In this document: piece after piece, positions 16,950 through 25,719 of the stretch
Numbering within the stretch: the first letter of the stretch is position 1
Layout of the letters: each line of letters starts with the position of its first letter
Assembly (NCBI RefSeq): GCF_001428405.1
Contig: NZ_LMSL01000006.1
Location: 241 to 45,755, forward strand
Length of the DNA stretch: 45,515 bases
From: Frateuria sp. Soil773
GTDB taxonomy: Bacteria; Pseudomonadota; Gammaproteobacteria; Xanthomonadales; Rhodanobacteraceae
Direction: 5' to 3'
Position numbers and translations under genes: made by a program
Notes under the pieces: model-generated
The model's database searches: none
What the model was told of the DNA's origin: nothing
Seen by the model: only the letters and a program-made list of their open reading frames with translations

Positions 16950-18434
16950 TCAGTCCGACTCGACGCCGCGAGCCAGGTGGCTCTTGCGGTAGCCGTACAG
17001 GAAGTACACCACCAGGCCGATCACGCCCCATGCGAAGAAGGTGACGATGGCCTTCTCGGACAGGTTGACGAACAGCAGCAGGCAGCCGAGCACGGCGAGC
17101 GGGCACACCAGCCAGGGCAGCGGGGTGCGGAACGGGCGGGGACGCTGCGGCTGCTTGGCGCGCAGGATCAGCACGCCCACCGCCACCATCATGAACGCGA
17201 ACAGCGTGCCCGAGTTGGTGATGTCGGCCAGGATGCCCACCGGGAACAGCGCGCCGAACAGCGCCACGAACGTGCCGGTGATGAGGGTGATGATGTGCGG
17301 GGTGTGGAAGCGCGGATGGATCTTGGCCAGCTTGGCGGGCAGCAGGCCGTCGCGCGCCATGGTGAAGAAGATGCGCGTCTGGCCGTAGGTCATGGTGAGG
17401 ATCACCGAGGGCAGCGCGATGCTGGCGGCGAAGGCGATGAAGCCGGCGGTGTTGGTGTAGCCGAGCAGGCGCACCACGTGGGCCAGCGCCTCCTTGCTGC
17501 ACACCAGGGCCTCGGAACCCTGGCAGGCGGCGGCGAACGCCGGCGTGCCCGGTTCCAGCGCCAGGCCGTCGGGGCCGAGCATCGGCTGCGAGCCGACCGA
17601 GCCGATCGCGCTGTAGCTCACCAGCAGGTAGAAGATGGTGCACACGCTCAGCGAGCCGATCAGGCCGATGGGAATGTTGCGGTTGGGGTTCTTGGTTTCC
17701 TCGGCGGCGGTGGAGACCGCATCGAAGCCGATGTAGGCGAACACGATGGAGGCCGCCGCGCCCAGCACGCCGACGCCGCCCATCGGGCTGCCCCAGCCGT
17801 TGGGCGTGAAGGGGGTGAAGTTGGGATCCTTCACCGCCGGCAGCGCCACGATGATGAAGGCGATCAGCGCGGTGATCTTGAGCAGCACCAGCACGGTGTT
17901 GACCTTGGCCGACTTGGAGGTGCCCACCACCAGCAGGCCGGTGATGGCCAGGCCGATCAGGCAGGCCAGCAGGTTGAAGCTGCCGCCGTCCATCGGGCCC
18001 ACCTGCAGGGCGTGCGGCAGGCCGAGCCCGTGGTGCGTGAGCAGGCCGTTGACGTAGCCGGCCCAGCCCACGCATACCGTGCTGGCGGCGATGGTGTATT
18101 CCAGCACCAGCGCCCAGCCCACCACCCATGCGGTGCCTTCGCCCAGCACGCCATAGGTATAGGTGTAGGCCGAGCCCGCCACCGGCACCATCGAGGCAAG
18201 CTCGGCGTAGGCCAGGGCGGCGAAGGCGCAGACCGCGGCGGCGATCACGAAGGCGACCATCATGCCGGGGCCGGCTTTCTGCCCGGCCTCGGCGGTGAGC
18301 ACGAAGATGCCGGTGCCGACGATCGCGCCGATGCCGAGCATGGTGAGCTGGAACGCGCCGAGCTGTCGCGTGAGGCTTTTCTTTTCCGCCGTGGCGATGA
18401 TCTGGTCGATCGGTTTGACGCGCTTGAACAGCAT
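16950..18434 (-). CDS. APC-superfamily amino-acid permease (cationic amino-acid transporter type)
   Basis: A 494-residue membrane transporter with about twelve hydrophobic segments and the same family signatures as its neighbour: GIGAIVGTGIFVLTAEAG in the first helix, YAELASMVPVAGSAYTYTYG, and DAVSTAAEETKNPNRNIP in the conserved loop. A longer external loop (about 310-345, containing two cysteines in ACQGSEALVCS) distinguishes it from the downstream paralogue. The ATG at 18434 (MLFKRVKPIDQ) has GGGGAG eight bases upstream; the longer open frame is not family-like. It is divergent from the NUDIX gene. Substrate undetermined. Confidence 0.9.
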   Translation of the reverse strand: MLFKRVKPIDQIIATAEKKSLTRQLGAFQLTMLGIGAIVGTGIFVLTAEAGQKAGPGMMVAFVIAAAVCAFAALAYAELASMVPVAGSAYTYTYGVLGEGTAWVVGWALVLEYTIAASTVCVGWAGYVNGLLTHHGLGLPHALQVGPMDGGSFNLLACLIGLAITGLLVVGTSKSAKVNTVLVLLKITALIAFIIVALPAVKDPNFTPFTPNGWGSPMGGVGVLGAAASIVFAYIGFDAVSTAAEETKNPNRNIPIGLIGSLSVCTIFYLLVSYSAIGSVGSQPMLGPDGLALEPGTPAFAAACQGSEALVCSKEALAHVVRLLGYTNTAGFIAFAASIALPSVILTMTYGQTRIFFTMARDGLLPAKLAKIHPRFHTPHIITLITGTFVALFGALFPVGILADITNSGTLFAFMMVAVGVLILRAKQPQRPRPFRTPLPWLVCPLAVLGCLLLFVNLSEKAIVTFFAWGVIGLVVYFLYGYRKSHLARGVESD

Positions 18435-18556
18435 GTGTGGCTCCCCATGGAAACAGACGTCGCGCTCGTCCGGAACCGCGGCGAGACATGACGCGACGAG
18501 CCGGCGGACGGCCAACCATAGCGGAGGAGGTGGAGGGGCACAAGCCGCGCCGCAGC

Positions 18557-18562
18557 TATAAT
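18557..18562 (+). promoter_or_regulatory. Consensus -10 element for the NUDIX gene
   Basis: A perfect TATAAT lies 33 bases before the ATG of the NUDIX gene, in the 161-base divergent gap. I could not find a convincing -35 hexamer at the usual spacing. Confidence 0.45.
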
Positions 18563-18595
18563 GAGCGGCGTTCTTCCGCTCTCGTGCCACAAGTC

Positions 18596-19150
18596 ATGAC
18601 CCACGATTTTTCCGAACTTTCCGTCGCCCTGGAGAGGCATGCGGCGCGCCATCCGGCGCGTGCCGGAACCGTCGCGCGCTTTGCCGGATTCCTCTCATCC
18701 GACGCCGCCGTGTTCGAACGCAGCCACGCGCCCGGCCACTTCACCGGCTCGGCCTGGCTGGTAAGCGCGGACGGCGCGCGCGTGCTGCTCACCCATCACC
18801 GCAAGCTAGGCCGCTGGCTGCAACTGGGCGGCCATGCCGACGGCGACGCCGATCTCGCCGCGGTGGCGTTGCGCGAGGCGGAGGAGGAGTCGGGCCTTGG
18901 CGACCTCGCGCTGGAACGCGAGATCTTCGACCTCGACGCGCACCGCATCCCGGCGCGCGGCAGCGAGCCGGAACACTGGCACTACGACGTGCGCTACGTG
19001 GTGCGCTCGTGCGGCAGCGAGGCGTTTGCGCCCAGCGAGGAATCGCTGGCGCTGGCCTGGATGCCGATCGAGGTTCTCGCGCACGATCCGCAGGCGGACG
19101 AGTCGCTGCGGCGCATGGCGCGACTGTGGCTGCAGAGGTCGCCGGGCTAG
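18596..19150 (+). CDS. NUDIX hydrolase
   Basis: A 184-residue protein with a NUDIX box at about 79-103: GGHADGDADLAAVALREAEEESGL. The catalytic REAEEESG helix is intact, but the residue at the upstream Glu position of the consensus (G-x5-E) is Ala; the GGHxDGD form recurs in one branch of the family. NUDIX enzymes hydrolyse nucleoside diphosphates linked to another group; the substrate here is unknown. The ATG at 18596 gives MTHDFSEL and sits after a good -10 element; the longer open frame upstream is not convincing. It converges with the dioxygenase gene with 37 bases between. Confidence 0.88.
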   Translation: MTHDFSELSVALERHAARHPARAGTVARFAGFLSSDAAVFERSHAPGHFTGSAWLVSADGARVLLTHHRKLGRWLQLGGHADGDADLAAVALREAEEESGLGDLALEREIFDLDAHRIPARGSEPEHWHYDVRYVVRSCGSEAFAPSEESLALAWMPIEVLAHDPQADESLRRMARLWLQRSPG

Positions 19151-19187
19151 GCGGGCGGCCTGGCCGGAACGGTCCGCCGCGCGCCGG

Positions 19188-19709
19188 TCAGGCGTACTTC
19201 GCGGGCGCCGGGTTCAGGTGCCCGCAGCGGGCGCAGGTGCGCGCCTCGGGGGAGCGGTAGAAGCGCTCGAACACCGGCGGGAAATCCCGCTCGATGCTGT
19301 CGAGCGTGAAGTACTCCTCGTACAGCTTGTGGTTGCAGCGTTCGCAGAACCACAGCAGGCCGTCCTTCTCGTGCGCGAGGCGCCGCCGCTCGATCACCAG
19401 TCCGATCGAATCGGCCATGCGCTGCGGCGAGTGCGGCACGCGCGGCGGCAGGTAGAACATCTCGCCGGCGCGGATCGGCAGGTCGCGCGCCACGCCGTCG
19501 TCCTGCACCTTCAGCACCATCTCGCCCTCGAGCTGGTAGAAGAATTCCGGACCTTCGTCCCAGTGGTAGTCGGTGCGCGCGTTGGGGCCGCCCACGATCA
19601 TCACGATGAAGTCGCCGTCGACGATGCATTTGTTGCCGACCGGCGGCTTGAGCAGGTGGCGGTGCTCGTCGATCCAGCGTTGCAGGTCGAAGGGAGGGGC
19701 GAGGGCCAT
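19188..19709 (-). CDS. nbaC: 3-hydroxyanthranilate 3,4-dioxygenase
   Basis: A 173-residue cupin that cleaves 3-hydroxyanthranilate to 2-amino-3-carboxymuconate semialdehyde, a step in tryptophan (kynurenine) degradation and de novo NAD synthesis. Fe(II) ligands are His49, Glu55 and His93 ([17 protein letters not shown] and PRVPHSPQR). The bacterial C-terminal second iron site is complete: Cys122 and Cys125 (FCERCNH), Cys159 and Cys162 (CARCGH). No other kynurenine-pathway gene is in the window. The start gives the standard N-terminus. Confidence 0.95.
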   Translation of the reverse strand: MALAPPFDLQRWIDEHRHLLKPPVGNKCIVDGDFIVMIVGGPNARTDYHWDEGPEFFYQLEGEMVLKVQDDGVARDLPIRAGEMFYLPPRVPHSPQRMADSIGLVIERRRLAHEKDGLLWFCERCNHKLYEEYFTLDSIERDFPPVFERFYRSPEARTCARCGHLNPAPAKYA

Positions 19710-19795
19710 GCGCGCGGTCCGTGGAAGATCGGCCTACCTTAGCGCCGGCGCGCCGCCGAGCAAAACGCCGGCGTCGTCGTGGCGGCCGCCGCGGG

Positions 19796-20662
19796 TCAGG
19801 GGGCGCCCGCCAGTTTCCGCGACCGCAGCCATCCTTCGAACTCCTGCAGCCAGTGCGCGCTGCCGGTGTCCGGCCGGCGTGCCGCGAAACCGTGGCCGCC
19901 GGCGTCGTAGACGTGGACCTGCGGCTTGTTGCCGGCCTTGACCAGGGCCTGCCGGAAGCGCGTCATCGCGTCGCCGGCCGTGTCGTCGTCCTTCGCCCAG
20001 GCCATGAAGACCGGCGGCAGGCCGGCGGGAACGGGGGGCATGGACTCGAACGGCGCGCCATACACCAGGGCCGCGAAATCCGGGCGCAGGGCGGCATCCT
20101 TCTGCACCAGCACTTCGCTGGCGATCATGCCGCCGGCGGAGAAGCCCAGCAGGCCGATCCGGTTCGGCGCCACGTGCCATTGCGCGGCATGCCGGCGCAC
20201 CAGCCGGAGCGCCTGGACGGCGTCGGCGATGCCCCAGCGGCAGGCGCGGTCCTCGCTCAGGTCCTTCGGCATGCCTTGCCCTGGCTTGTGCAGGAGGCGG
20301 TACTTCAGCACGAAGGCGGCGATGCCCACGCGCTGCAACCGGCGCGCCACGTCCCTGCCTTCGCCGTCCATCACCAGCGAGATGCAGGCGCCGCCCGGCG
20401 CGATCACCACGCCGGTGCCGGTGGCGTGGCCGTGTCCGGGCAGGTAGGCGGTGAGCGTCGGCGTCACCACGTTCTCGATCACGGTGCCGATGGGGCGGCC
20501 ATCGACCTGCTGGTCGGGGAACGCCTGCTCGTGCCATGTCCATTGCTCCGAGCCGGGTGCGACGCCGGGCCAGAGCTTGACGACGTCCTGGGCAAGGGCA
20601 CGCCCGCCGGCCAGGCAGCAGGCGAGGGCGAACGCGAATCGCGCGATGGCCGCACGCATCAT
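19796..20662 (-). CDS. Secreted alpha/beta hydrolase (esterase, BD-FAE/acetyl-xylan-esterase-like)
   Basis: A 288-residue precursor. Residues 1-24 form a signal peptide ending ALA, so it is exported. The oxyanion strand is VIAPGGACISL, the nucleophile Ser175 is in GFSAGGM, and the acid and base are Asp226/227 and His257 (AWAKDDDT, DAGGHGF). Such proteins remove acyl groups from polysaccharides or small esters; the actual substrate is unknown. It lies 69 bases after parE on the same strand. GGAG lies about nine bases before the start. Confidence 0.85.
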   Translation of the reverse strand: MMRAAIARFAFALACCLAGGRALAQDVVKLWPGVAPGSEQWTWHEQAFPDQQVDGRPIGTVIENVVTPTLTAYLPGHGHATGTGVVIAPGGACISLVMDGEGRDVARRLQRVGIAAFVLKYRLLHKPGQGMPKDLSEDRACRWGIADAVQALRLVRRHAAQWHVAPNRIGLLGFSAGGMIASEVLVQKDAALRPDFAALVYGAPFESMPPVPAGLPPVFMAWAKDDDTAGDAMTRFRQALVKAGNKPQVHVYDAGGHGFAARRPDTGSAHWLQEFEGWLRSRKLAGAP

Positions 20663-20731
20663 GGGGAGGCGCTCCGACGGAAGCCGTCCGCACGATACCC
20701 GTGTACCGGGCCGCGGCGACCGTGCCGATGG

Positions 20732-22621
20732 TTATACCTCCAGCGTGGCGAGGTCGCCCTTTTCCTCCAGCCAGCTCTTGCGGTCGCCGGCGCGCTTCTT
20801 CGCCAGCAGCATGTCCATCAGCTTCGCGGTGCCTTCGCCGTCGTCCACGGTGAGCTGCACCAGCCGGCGCGTGTCGGGGTGGATGGTGGATTCGCGCAAC
20901 TGCGGCGGGTTCATCTCGCCCAGGCCCTTGAAGCGGGTGACGCTGACGGCGCCCTTCATCTTCTCGCGCTCGATGCGGTCGAGCATCGCCTGCTTCTCGC
21001 CCTCGTCCAGGCAGTAGAACACCTGCTTGCCCACGTCCACGCGGAACAGCGGCGGCATCGCCACGAACACGTGGCCCTCGCGCACCAGCGCGGGGAAGTG
21101 GCGCAGGAACAGCGCCGACAGCAGGGTGGCGATGTGCAGGCCGTCGGAGTCGGCGTCGGCGAGGATGATGACCTTGCCGTAGCGCAGGCCGGTGAGGTCG
21201 TCTTTGCCCGGGTCGCAGCCGATCGCCACGGCGAGGTTGTGCACTTCCTCGGAGGCCAGCACCGAGGTGGACTCCACCTCCCAGGTGTTGAGGATCTTGC
21301 CGCGCAGCGGAAGGATCGCCTGGAACTCCTTGTCGCGCGCCTGCTTGGCGCTGCCGCCAGCCGAGTCGCCCTCGACCAGGAACAGCTCGGTGCGGGTGAG
21401 GTCGGTGGCGGTGCAGTCGGCCAGCTTGCCGGGCAGGGCGGGGCCCTGGGTGATCTTCTTGCGCACCACCTGCTTGGCCGCCTTCAGGCGCGCGCTGGCA
21501 CGCTCGATGGCGAGCTGGGCGATCTTCTCGCCGAGGTCCACGTGCTGGTTCAGCCACAGGCTGAAGGCATCGTGGATCACGTTCTCGACCATGCCGGCGG
21601 CCTGGCGCGAGGACAGCCGCTCCTTGGTCTGGCCGGCGAACTGCGGGTCCTGCAGTTTGGCGCTGAGCACGAAGGCGAGGCGCTCCCATACGTCTTCCGG
21701 CGCCAGCTTCACGCCGCGCGGCAGCAGGTTGCGGATGTCGCAGAACTCGCGGATCGCGGTGGTCAGGCCGGTGCGCAGGCCGTTGACGTGGGTGCCGCCC
21801 TGCGCGGTGGGAATCAGGTTGACGTAGCTTTCCTGCACCAGCTCGCCTTCCGGCAGCCAGGTCAGCGCCACCTCCAGGCCCTCGACGTCGCGCGCCATGT
21901 GGTGCACGAACAGGTCGTTGGGCAGCGCCTCGGCGCCGTCCAGCTCGCCGCGCAGGTAGTCGCGCAGGCCGTCCTCGTAGTACCACTCGACCACTTCGCC
22001 GCTGGCCTCGTCGGTGAGCTTCACGCTGAGGCCGGCGCACAGCACGGCCTTGGCCCGCAGCAGGTGCTTCAGCTTGGGCAGCGAGATCTTCGGCGAGTCG
22101 AAGTACTTCGGGTCGGCCCAGAAGCGCACGGTGGTGCCGGTCTTCTTCTTCGGCACCGAGCCGATCACGTCCAGCTCGCTGACGCGGTCGCCGTGCTCGA
22201 AGGCCATGCGGTATTCGCTGCCGTCGCGGCGGATCGTCACTTCCACCCGCTGCGACAGCGCGTTCACTACCGACACGCCGACGCCGTGCAGGCCGCCGGA
22301 GAAGTTGTAGTTCTTGCCGCTGAACTTGCCGCCCGCATGCAGCCGGGTGAGGATCAGCTCGACGCCGGGGACGCCTTCCTCGGGATGGATGTCCACCGGC
22401 ATGCCGCGGCCGTCGTCGCTGACCTCCACCGAGCCGTCGTCGCGCAGAATCACCTCGATCGACTTCGCATGGCCGGCCAGCGCCTCGTCTACCGAGTTGT
22501 CGATCACCTCCTGCGCCAGATGGTTCGGGCGGGTGGTGTCGGTGTACATGCCGGGGCGGCGCTTGACCGGATCCAGGCCGGAGAGGACTTCGATGTCGGC
22601 GGCGTTATAGCGACTGCTCAT
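20732..22621 (-). CDS. parE: DNA topoisomerase IV subunit B
   Basis: A 629-residue type IIA topoisomerase ATPase subunit that works with ParC to decatenate daughter chromosomes. The GHKL ATPase domain shows VIDNSVDEALAGH, VSDDGRGMPVDIH and NFSGGLHGVGVSVVNALS. The TOPRIM domain shows LVEGDSAGGSAKQARD and the metal-binding DADSDGLHI, the ParE form (GyrB usually has DADVDGAHI); RFKGLGEMNP follows. No GyrB-specific insertion is present. The start is the ATG at 22621 (MSSRYNAADIEVL), with no visible Shine-Dalgarno sequence. It is 55 bases from the CHASE2 gene and could be cotranscribed with it. Confidence 0.95.
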   Translation of the reverse strand: MSSRYNAADIEVLSGLDPVKRRPGMYTDTTRPNHLAQEVIDNSVDEALAGHAKSIEVILRDDGSVEVSDDGRGMPVDIHPEEGVPGVELILTRLHAGGKFSGKNYNFSGGLHGVGVSVVNALSQRVEVTIRRDGSEYRMAFEHGDRVSELDVIGSVPKKKTGTTVRFWADPKYFDSPKISLPKLKHLLRAKAVLCAGLSVKLTDEASGEVVEWYYEDGLRDYLRGELDGAEALPNDLFVHHMARDVEGLEVALTWLPEGELVQESYVNLIPTAQGGTHVNGLRTGLTTAIREFCDIRNLLPRGVKLAPEDVWERLAFVLSAKLQDPQFAGQTKERLSSRQAAGMVENVIHDAFSLWLNQHVDLGEKIAQLAIERASARLKAAKQVVRKKITQGPALPGKLADCTATDLTRTELFLVEGDSAGGSAKQARDKEFQAILPLRGKILNTWEVESTSVLASEEVHNLAVAIGCDPGKDDLTGLRYGKVIILADADSDGLHIATLLSALFLRHFPALVREGHVFVAMPPLFRVDVGKQVFYCLDEGEKQAMLDRIEREKMKGAVSVTRFKGLGEMNPPQLRESTIHPDTRRLVQLTVDDGEGTAKLMDMLLAKKRAGDRKSWLEEKGDLATLEV

Positions 22622-22676
22622 GCGGGAAGATCGGCGGAATCTAAACGATGCAGCATGGCGAGGGCTGCGGGCAGGG

Positions 22677-23837
22677 TCAAGCCTGTTCTGCGGCGTCGGC
22701 ACCCGCGGCGGCGCGTCGCACGAAGAGATGCCAGCCGGCGAGCCCGGCGCCGATGACCAGCACGCAGCCGGCCGGCGGCCACCACAGGTAGCCGATCCGC
22801 AGCAGGCACAGGTCCAGCGCCAGGATCAGCACGACGGCCGCGAGCGCGGCGCGCCATGCGCGGCGGAACCCGGGCAGCCCGTAGAGCAGCAGGGGCAGGG
22901 CCAGCATGCCGCTGCCGAGCAGGAACTGGCCGAGGAAGCCCAGCGGCGTGACCAGCAGGCCGCGGCGCAGCGACTCGTAGATGTTGGCCTGGTATTCCAC
23001 GCCGGGCATCGCCGAGATGGGGGTCTGGATGATGTCGCCCATGCCTTCGGCGGTGGCTCCGACCAGCACCGAGCGTCCTTTCAGCAACGCGGCGGGCGCG
23101 CTGCCGTCGAGCACGTCGCTGTAGGACACCCGGCCGAACCTGCCGGCGGTGCCGGCGTAGCGCAGCAGCACGTAGTTGTCGCGCTTCCACAGGTAGGGCG
23201 AGGCGTCATCGGGCGACGGATCGCGCATGCCCGGCAGCGGGCGCTGCGCCTGCGCGGCCGGCTGGCCGAGCCCGTACAGCGCCAGCGCCAGCGCGGGCCA
23301 GTAGGCGCGGCCCAGCCCGGCGCGCAGGTAGGCGCCGCGGACCAGGCCGTCCGGGTCCTTGGCGACGTCGACGTGGCCGATCGCGGCGGCCTGTTCGGCG
23401 AGGGCCGGGATGGGCAGCATCTCCTCGATCGGGCCGCCCAGGTCGGCGGACTCGGCGAACATCGGCATCACCACCTTGCCTTCGCGCCGCATGGCCTGCG
23501 CCAGCAGATGGTCGTTCTCCGGCTGCCCGGTATCGGCCGCGGGCATGGTCACGTCCATGCCGATGGCGCGCACGCCGGCCGCGGCCAGGCGATCGACCAG
23601 GCGCGCATGCACCGAGCGCGGCCAGGGCCAGCGGCCCACGGCGTTGAGGCTCTTGGAGTCGATCGCCACGATGACCAGGTCGTTGCCCGGCGCGTACGGC
23701 CAGTAGCGCAGGTGCTGGTCGTACAGCGCGGTATCCAGCCGCCACGTCGCGCCGCTGGCGAGCAGCAGGGTGAGCGTGCCGACGCCGGCCATCCAGACCG
23801 TGCCGCGGACCAGCCAGGCGAAGGCGCCGAAGGGCAT
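22677..23837 (-). CDS. CHASE2-domain membrane protein lacking any output domain
   Basis: A 386-residue protein. One N-terminal membrane helix (about 8-28) precedes a periplasmic CHASE2 domain (about 35-290). Readable CHASE2 strands are DLVIVAIDSKSL, RAIGMDVTMP, IGHVDVAKDPDGLVRGAYL and GRSVLVGATAEGMGDIIQTPISAMPG. Three closely packed helices follow (about 297-320, 328-347, 354-372). CHASE2 proteins normally continue into a histidine kinase, nucleotide cyclase or GGDEF domain, but this one ends 14 residues after the last helix. The gene is intact, with a clean frame and stop. It lies 54 bases after the LysM-FecR gene, and its likely partner is the kinase upstream of that gene. Confidence 0.85.
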   Translation of the reverse strand: MPFGAFAWLVRGTVWMAGVGTLTLLLASGATWRLDTALYDQHLRYWPYAPGNDLVIVAIDSKSLNAVGRWPWPRSVHARLVDRLAAAGVRAIGMDVTMPAADTGQPENDHLLAQAMRREGKVVMPMFAESADLGGPIEEMLPIPALAEQAAAIGHVDVAKDPDGLVRGAYLRAGLGRAYWPALALALYGLGQPAAQAQRPLPGMRDPSPDDASPYLWKRDNYVLLRYAGTAGRFGRVSYSDVLDGSAPAALLKGRSVLVGATAEGMGDIIQTPISAMPGVEYQANIYESLRRGLLVTPLGFLGQFLLGSGMLALPLLLYGLPGFRRAWRAALAAVVLILALDLCLLRIGYLWWPPAGCVLVIGAGLAGWHLFVRRAAAGADAAEQA

Positions 23838-23891
23838 CAGCGCCCCGCCGTCGCATCGCGCCGGCCGCTGCCCCCGCGGCTCATGCGCGGA

Positions 23892-25550
23892 TCACAGCAG
23901 CAGCCAGAGCAGGGCGGCGGCGCCGCCGACGACGGCGATGCGGCAGCCCAGGCAGGACAGCCGGACTTTCTGCACCGGCCCCCACGGGCCGGCATAGCCG
24001 TCGGGTTCGACGGTCTGCACGCGCACGTACCAGGTGCCGGAACCGGGCTTGGGAATCTGCAGGCTGGCCTGGTCCACGGTCTGGTCCACCGCCGGATGCG
24101 CGAAGGCGGGATCGCGGTCCAGTTGCACGTGGTAGCGCTGGCCCGGCTCGCCGGCCTGCCAGCCCAGGCTCAGCTGGCGCCGGGTGCTGCTGGGCTTGCC
24201 GACTTCCGGGCTCGGCGGCTGCGGAACCAGCTCGAACGGCAGGGCGGCGCTGTACGGCCCCAGCTTGCCGTTGCCGTCGCGGCTGGCGATGCGCCAGTAG
24301 TAGGTGCCGTAGGGCAGCGACTGCGGCGCGCGCACGTGGTCGCCGGTGAGGGCCGGCTTGTCGGCGAGGACCCGGGTGAACGCCGCGTCGGCGGCCAGTT
24401 GCCAGGCGTAGGACACGGCCTGCTCGCTTTCGGTCCAGCGGAAGCGCGGGCGCGTGTCGCGCACCTTGCTGCCGGACTGCGGCTCGACGACGAGCGGCGG
24501 CTGCGGATGGCCGTTGATGCGCAGGGTGCAGACGGCGTCCTGGCCTTCGAGCTGCTGCGCGTCGATGCCGTGCACGCGCACGGCGTATTCGCCGTCGGGA
24601 AGGTCGGGCAGGCTGGCGTGGGCGGAGTCGCTCAGCCGGTCCACCAGCAGGGCCTCGAAGCGTTCGCTGGCCGCCACCTGCACGCGGTAGCGCGAGGCGC
24701 CGGCCAGCACCGGCCAGCCGAGCTGGTACGGCACCTGGACGATCGGCCGCGCCGGGCAATGCAGCGCCGGCGGCGGCAGCAGCGGCTGCGCCCGGCCGGG
24801 CCGGGCGCCGTCGGCGACCGCGATGCCGCGTCCCTTTTCGACCAGGGTGTGGCGGCGCGCGCCGGACACGTCGATGCGCCCGGTCAGCACCTCGGTGCGC
24901 GAGCGGTGCGCGCCGGCGTCGGCGGCGACGCGGAAGTGCGTGCCGCGCACGCTGGAGGTGGTTCCCGGCGTCTCCACACTGAAGTGCGCGGCGGAGCCGG
25001 TCATCGGGGTGACCGTGCTGGACACGCGCCCGTGCTGCAGGCGCAGGCGGGTGTCCACCATGCCGGTGCGGCCATAGGCGCTCATGCGGTCGAGCTCCAT
25101 GGCGCTGTCCTGCAGCATCAGCACGCGCGAGCCGTCGGCGAATTCGAGGGTGAGGCTGGTATCCGCGCCGGTGACCAGGCGGGCGCCGTAGCCGAGCTGC
25201 ATGCCCGGCTGCAGCGCCAACGGCTGCGCCTCACCGGGCAGTTGCGCATGCGCGCTGCCGATCACCGCCACCACCTTGGCCTTGGCCGGCTGCACGCGCA
25301 GCCATGCGACCGGGATCTGCAGGCGCATGCCCGGCGGCAGGTGGTAGGGGTCGGCGACCTTGTTGTACTCCTGCAGCTTCTGCCAGGGCATGCCAGGCTT
25401 CAGGTAGCGGCTGGAGAGATCCCAGATGTTGTCGCGCGGGCGTACGCGGTAGGTCCAGTCCGTGGCCTGGGCGGCCGGAACCGTGGAGATCGCCAGCAGT
25501 GCCGCGGCCATCCAGCGCCCGGCTTTCCTGCTCCGTATCCGAGGCAGCAT
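23892..25550 (-). CDS. LysM-FecR domain envelope protein with Fn3-like repeats
   Basis: A 552-residue protein in this order: signal peptide (1-29, ending PAAQA); LysM domain (about 33-80, YRVRPRDNIWDLSSRYL), which should bind peptidoglycan; FecR domain (about 118-215, with the characteristic VETPGTTSSVRGTHFRV); three fibronectin-III-like repeats (about 270-345, 350-440, 445-530); and a C-terminal hydrophobic segment (533-552) preceded by two cysteines. FecR domains elsewhere pass envelope signals. I recall LysM/FecR proteins encoded next to CHASE2 sensors in several Proteobacteria, without a settled function. AGGAA precedes the ATG at 25550. The 169-base gap to the kinase gene contains a possible separate promoter. 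Confidence 0.85.
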   Translation of the reverse strand: MLPRIRSRKAGRWMAAALLAISTVPAAQATDWTYRVRPRDNIWDLSSRYLKPGMPWQKLQEYNKVADPYHLPPGMRLQIPVAWLRVQPAKAKVVAVIGSAHAQLPGEAQPLALQPGMQLGYGARLVTGADTSLTLEFADGSRVLMLQDSAMELDRMSAYGRTGMVDTRLRLQHGRVSSTVTPMTGSAAHFSVETPGTTSSVRGTHFRVAADAGAHRSRTEVLTGRIDVSGARRHTLVEKGRGIAVADGARPGRAQPLLPPPALHCPARPIVQVPYQLGWPVLAGASRYRVQVAASERFEALLVDRLSDSAHASLPDLPDGEYAVRVHGIDAQQLEGQDAVCTLRINGHPQPPLVVEPQSGSKVRDTRPRFRWTESEQAVSYAWQLAADAAFTRVLADKPALTGDHVRAPQSLPYGTYYWRIASRDGNGKLGPYSAALPFELVPQPPSPEVGKPSSTRRQLSLGWQAGEPGQRYHVQLDRDPAFAHPAVDQTVDQASLQIPKPGSGTWYVRVQTVEPDGYAGPWGPVQKVRLSCLGCRIAVVGGAAALLWLLL

Positions 25551-25681
25551 GGCAGTTCCTTCACAAGTCGTCCCGCGGCAGCCAGGGCCGCGGCGGCGGT
25601 GCGCACCCCCCGCGCTTCGAACGGATCGCAGGTCGGCCTTGGTCCCGGGGCCGTCGCTGCGATGCCATTGGTTGGGGCGCG

Positions 25682-25711
25682 ATTGTGATGCAGCTCGCAC
25701 CGCGATGCCAA
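25682..25711 (-). promoter_or_regulatory. Possible promoter for the FecR-CHASE2 genes
   Basis: On the minus strand TTGGCA (25706-25711) and CACAAT (25682-25687) are separated by 18 bases, matching the sigma-70 consensus at five and four of six positions. It sits in the gap between the kinase and FecR genes, so the FecR-CHASE2 pair (and perhaps parE) could be expressed apart from the kinase. Confidence 0.4.
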
Positions 25712-25719
25712 GAATCGGG

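Noticed and set aside
15419-18434. The two APC permease genes as a recent tandem duplication
   Set aside because: They share family motifs, but loop lengths and most residues differ, including a cysteine-containing external loop only in the upstream gene. They are diverged paralogues.
19721-22756. A 1011-codon open frame on the plus strand opposite parE and the esterase gene
   Set aside because: parE is unmistakable on the other strand; the plus-strand frame is a complementary-strand artefact.
22620-25688. A 1022-codon open frame on the plus strand opposite the CHASE2 and FecR genes
   Set aside because: The composition is His/Arg/Gln/Gly-rich with no recognisable domain, and the minus-strand genes have signal peptides, membrane helices and domain motifs.
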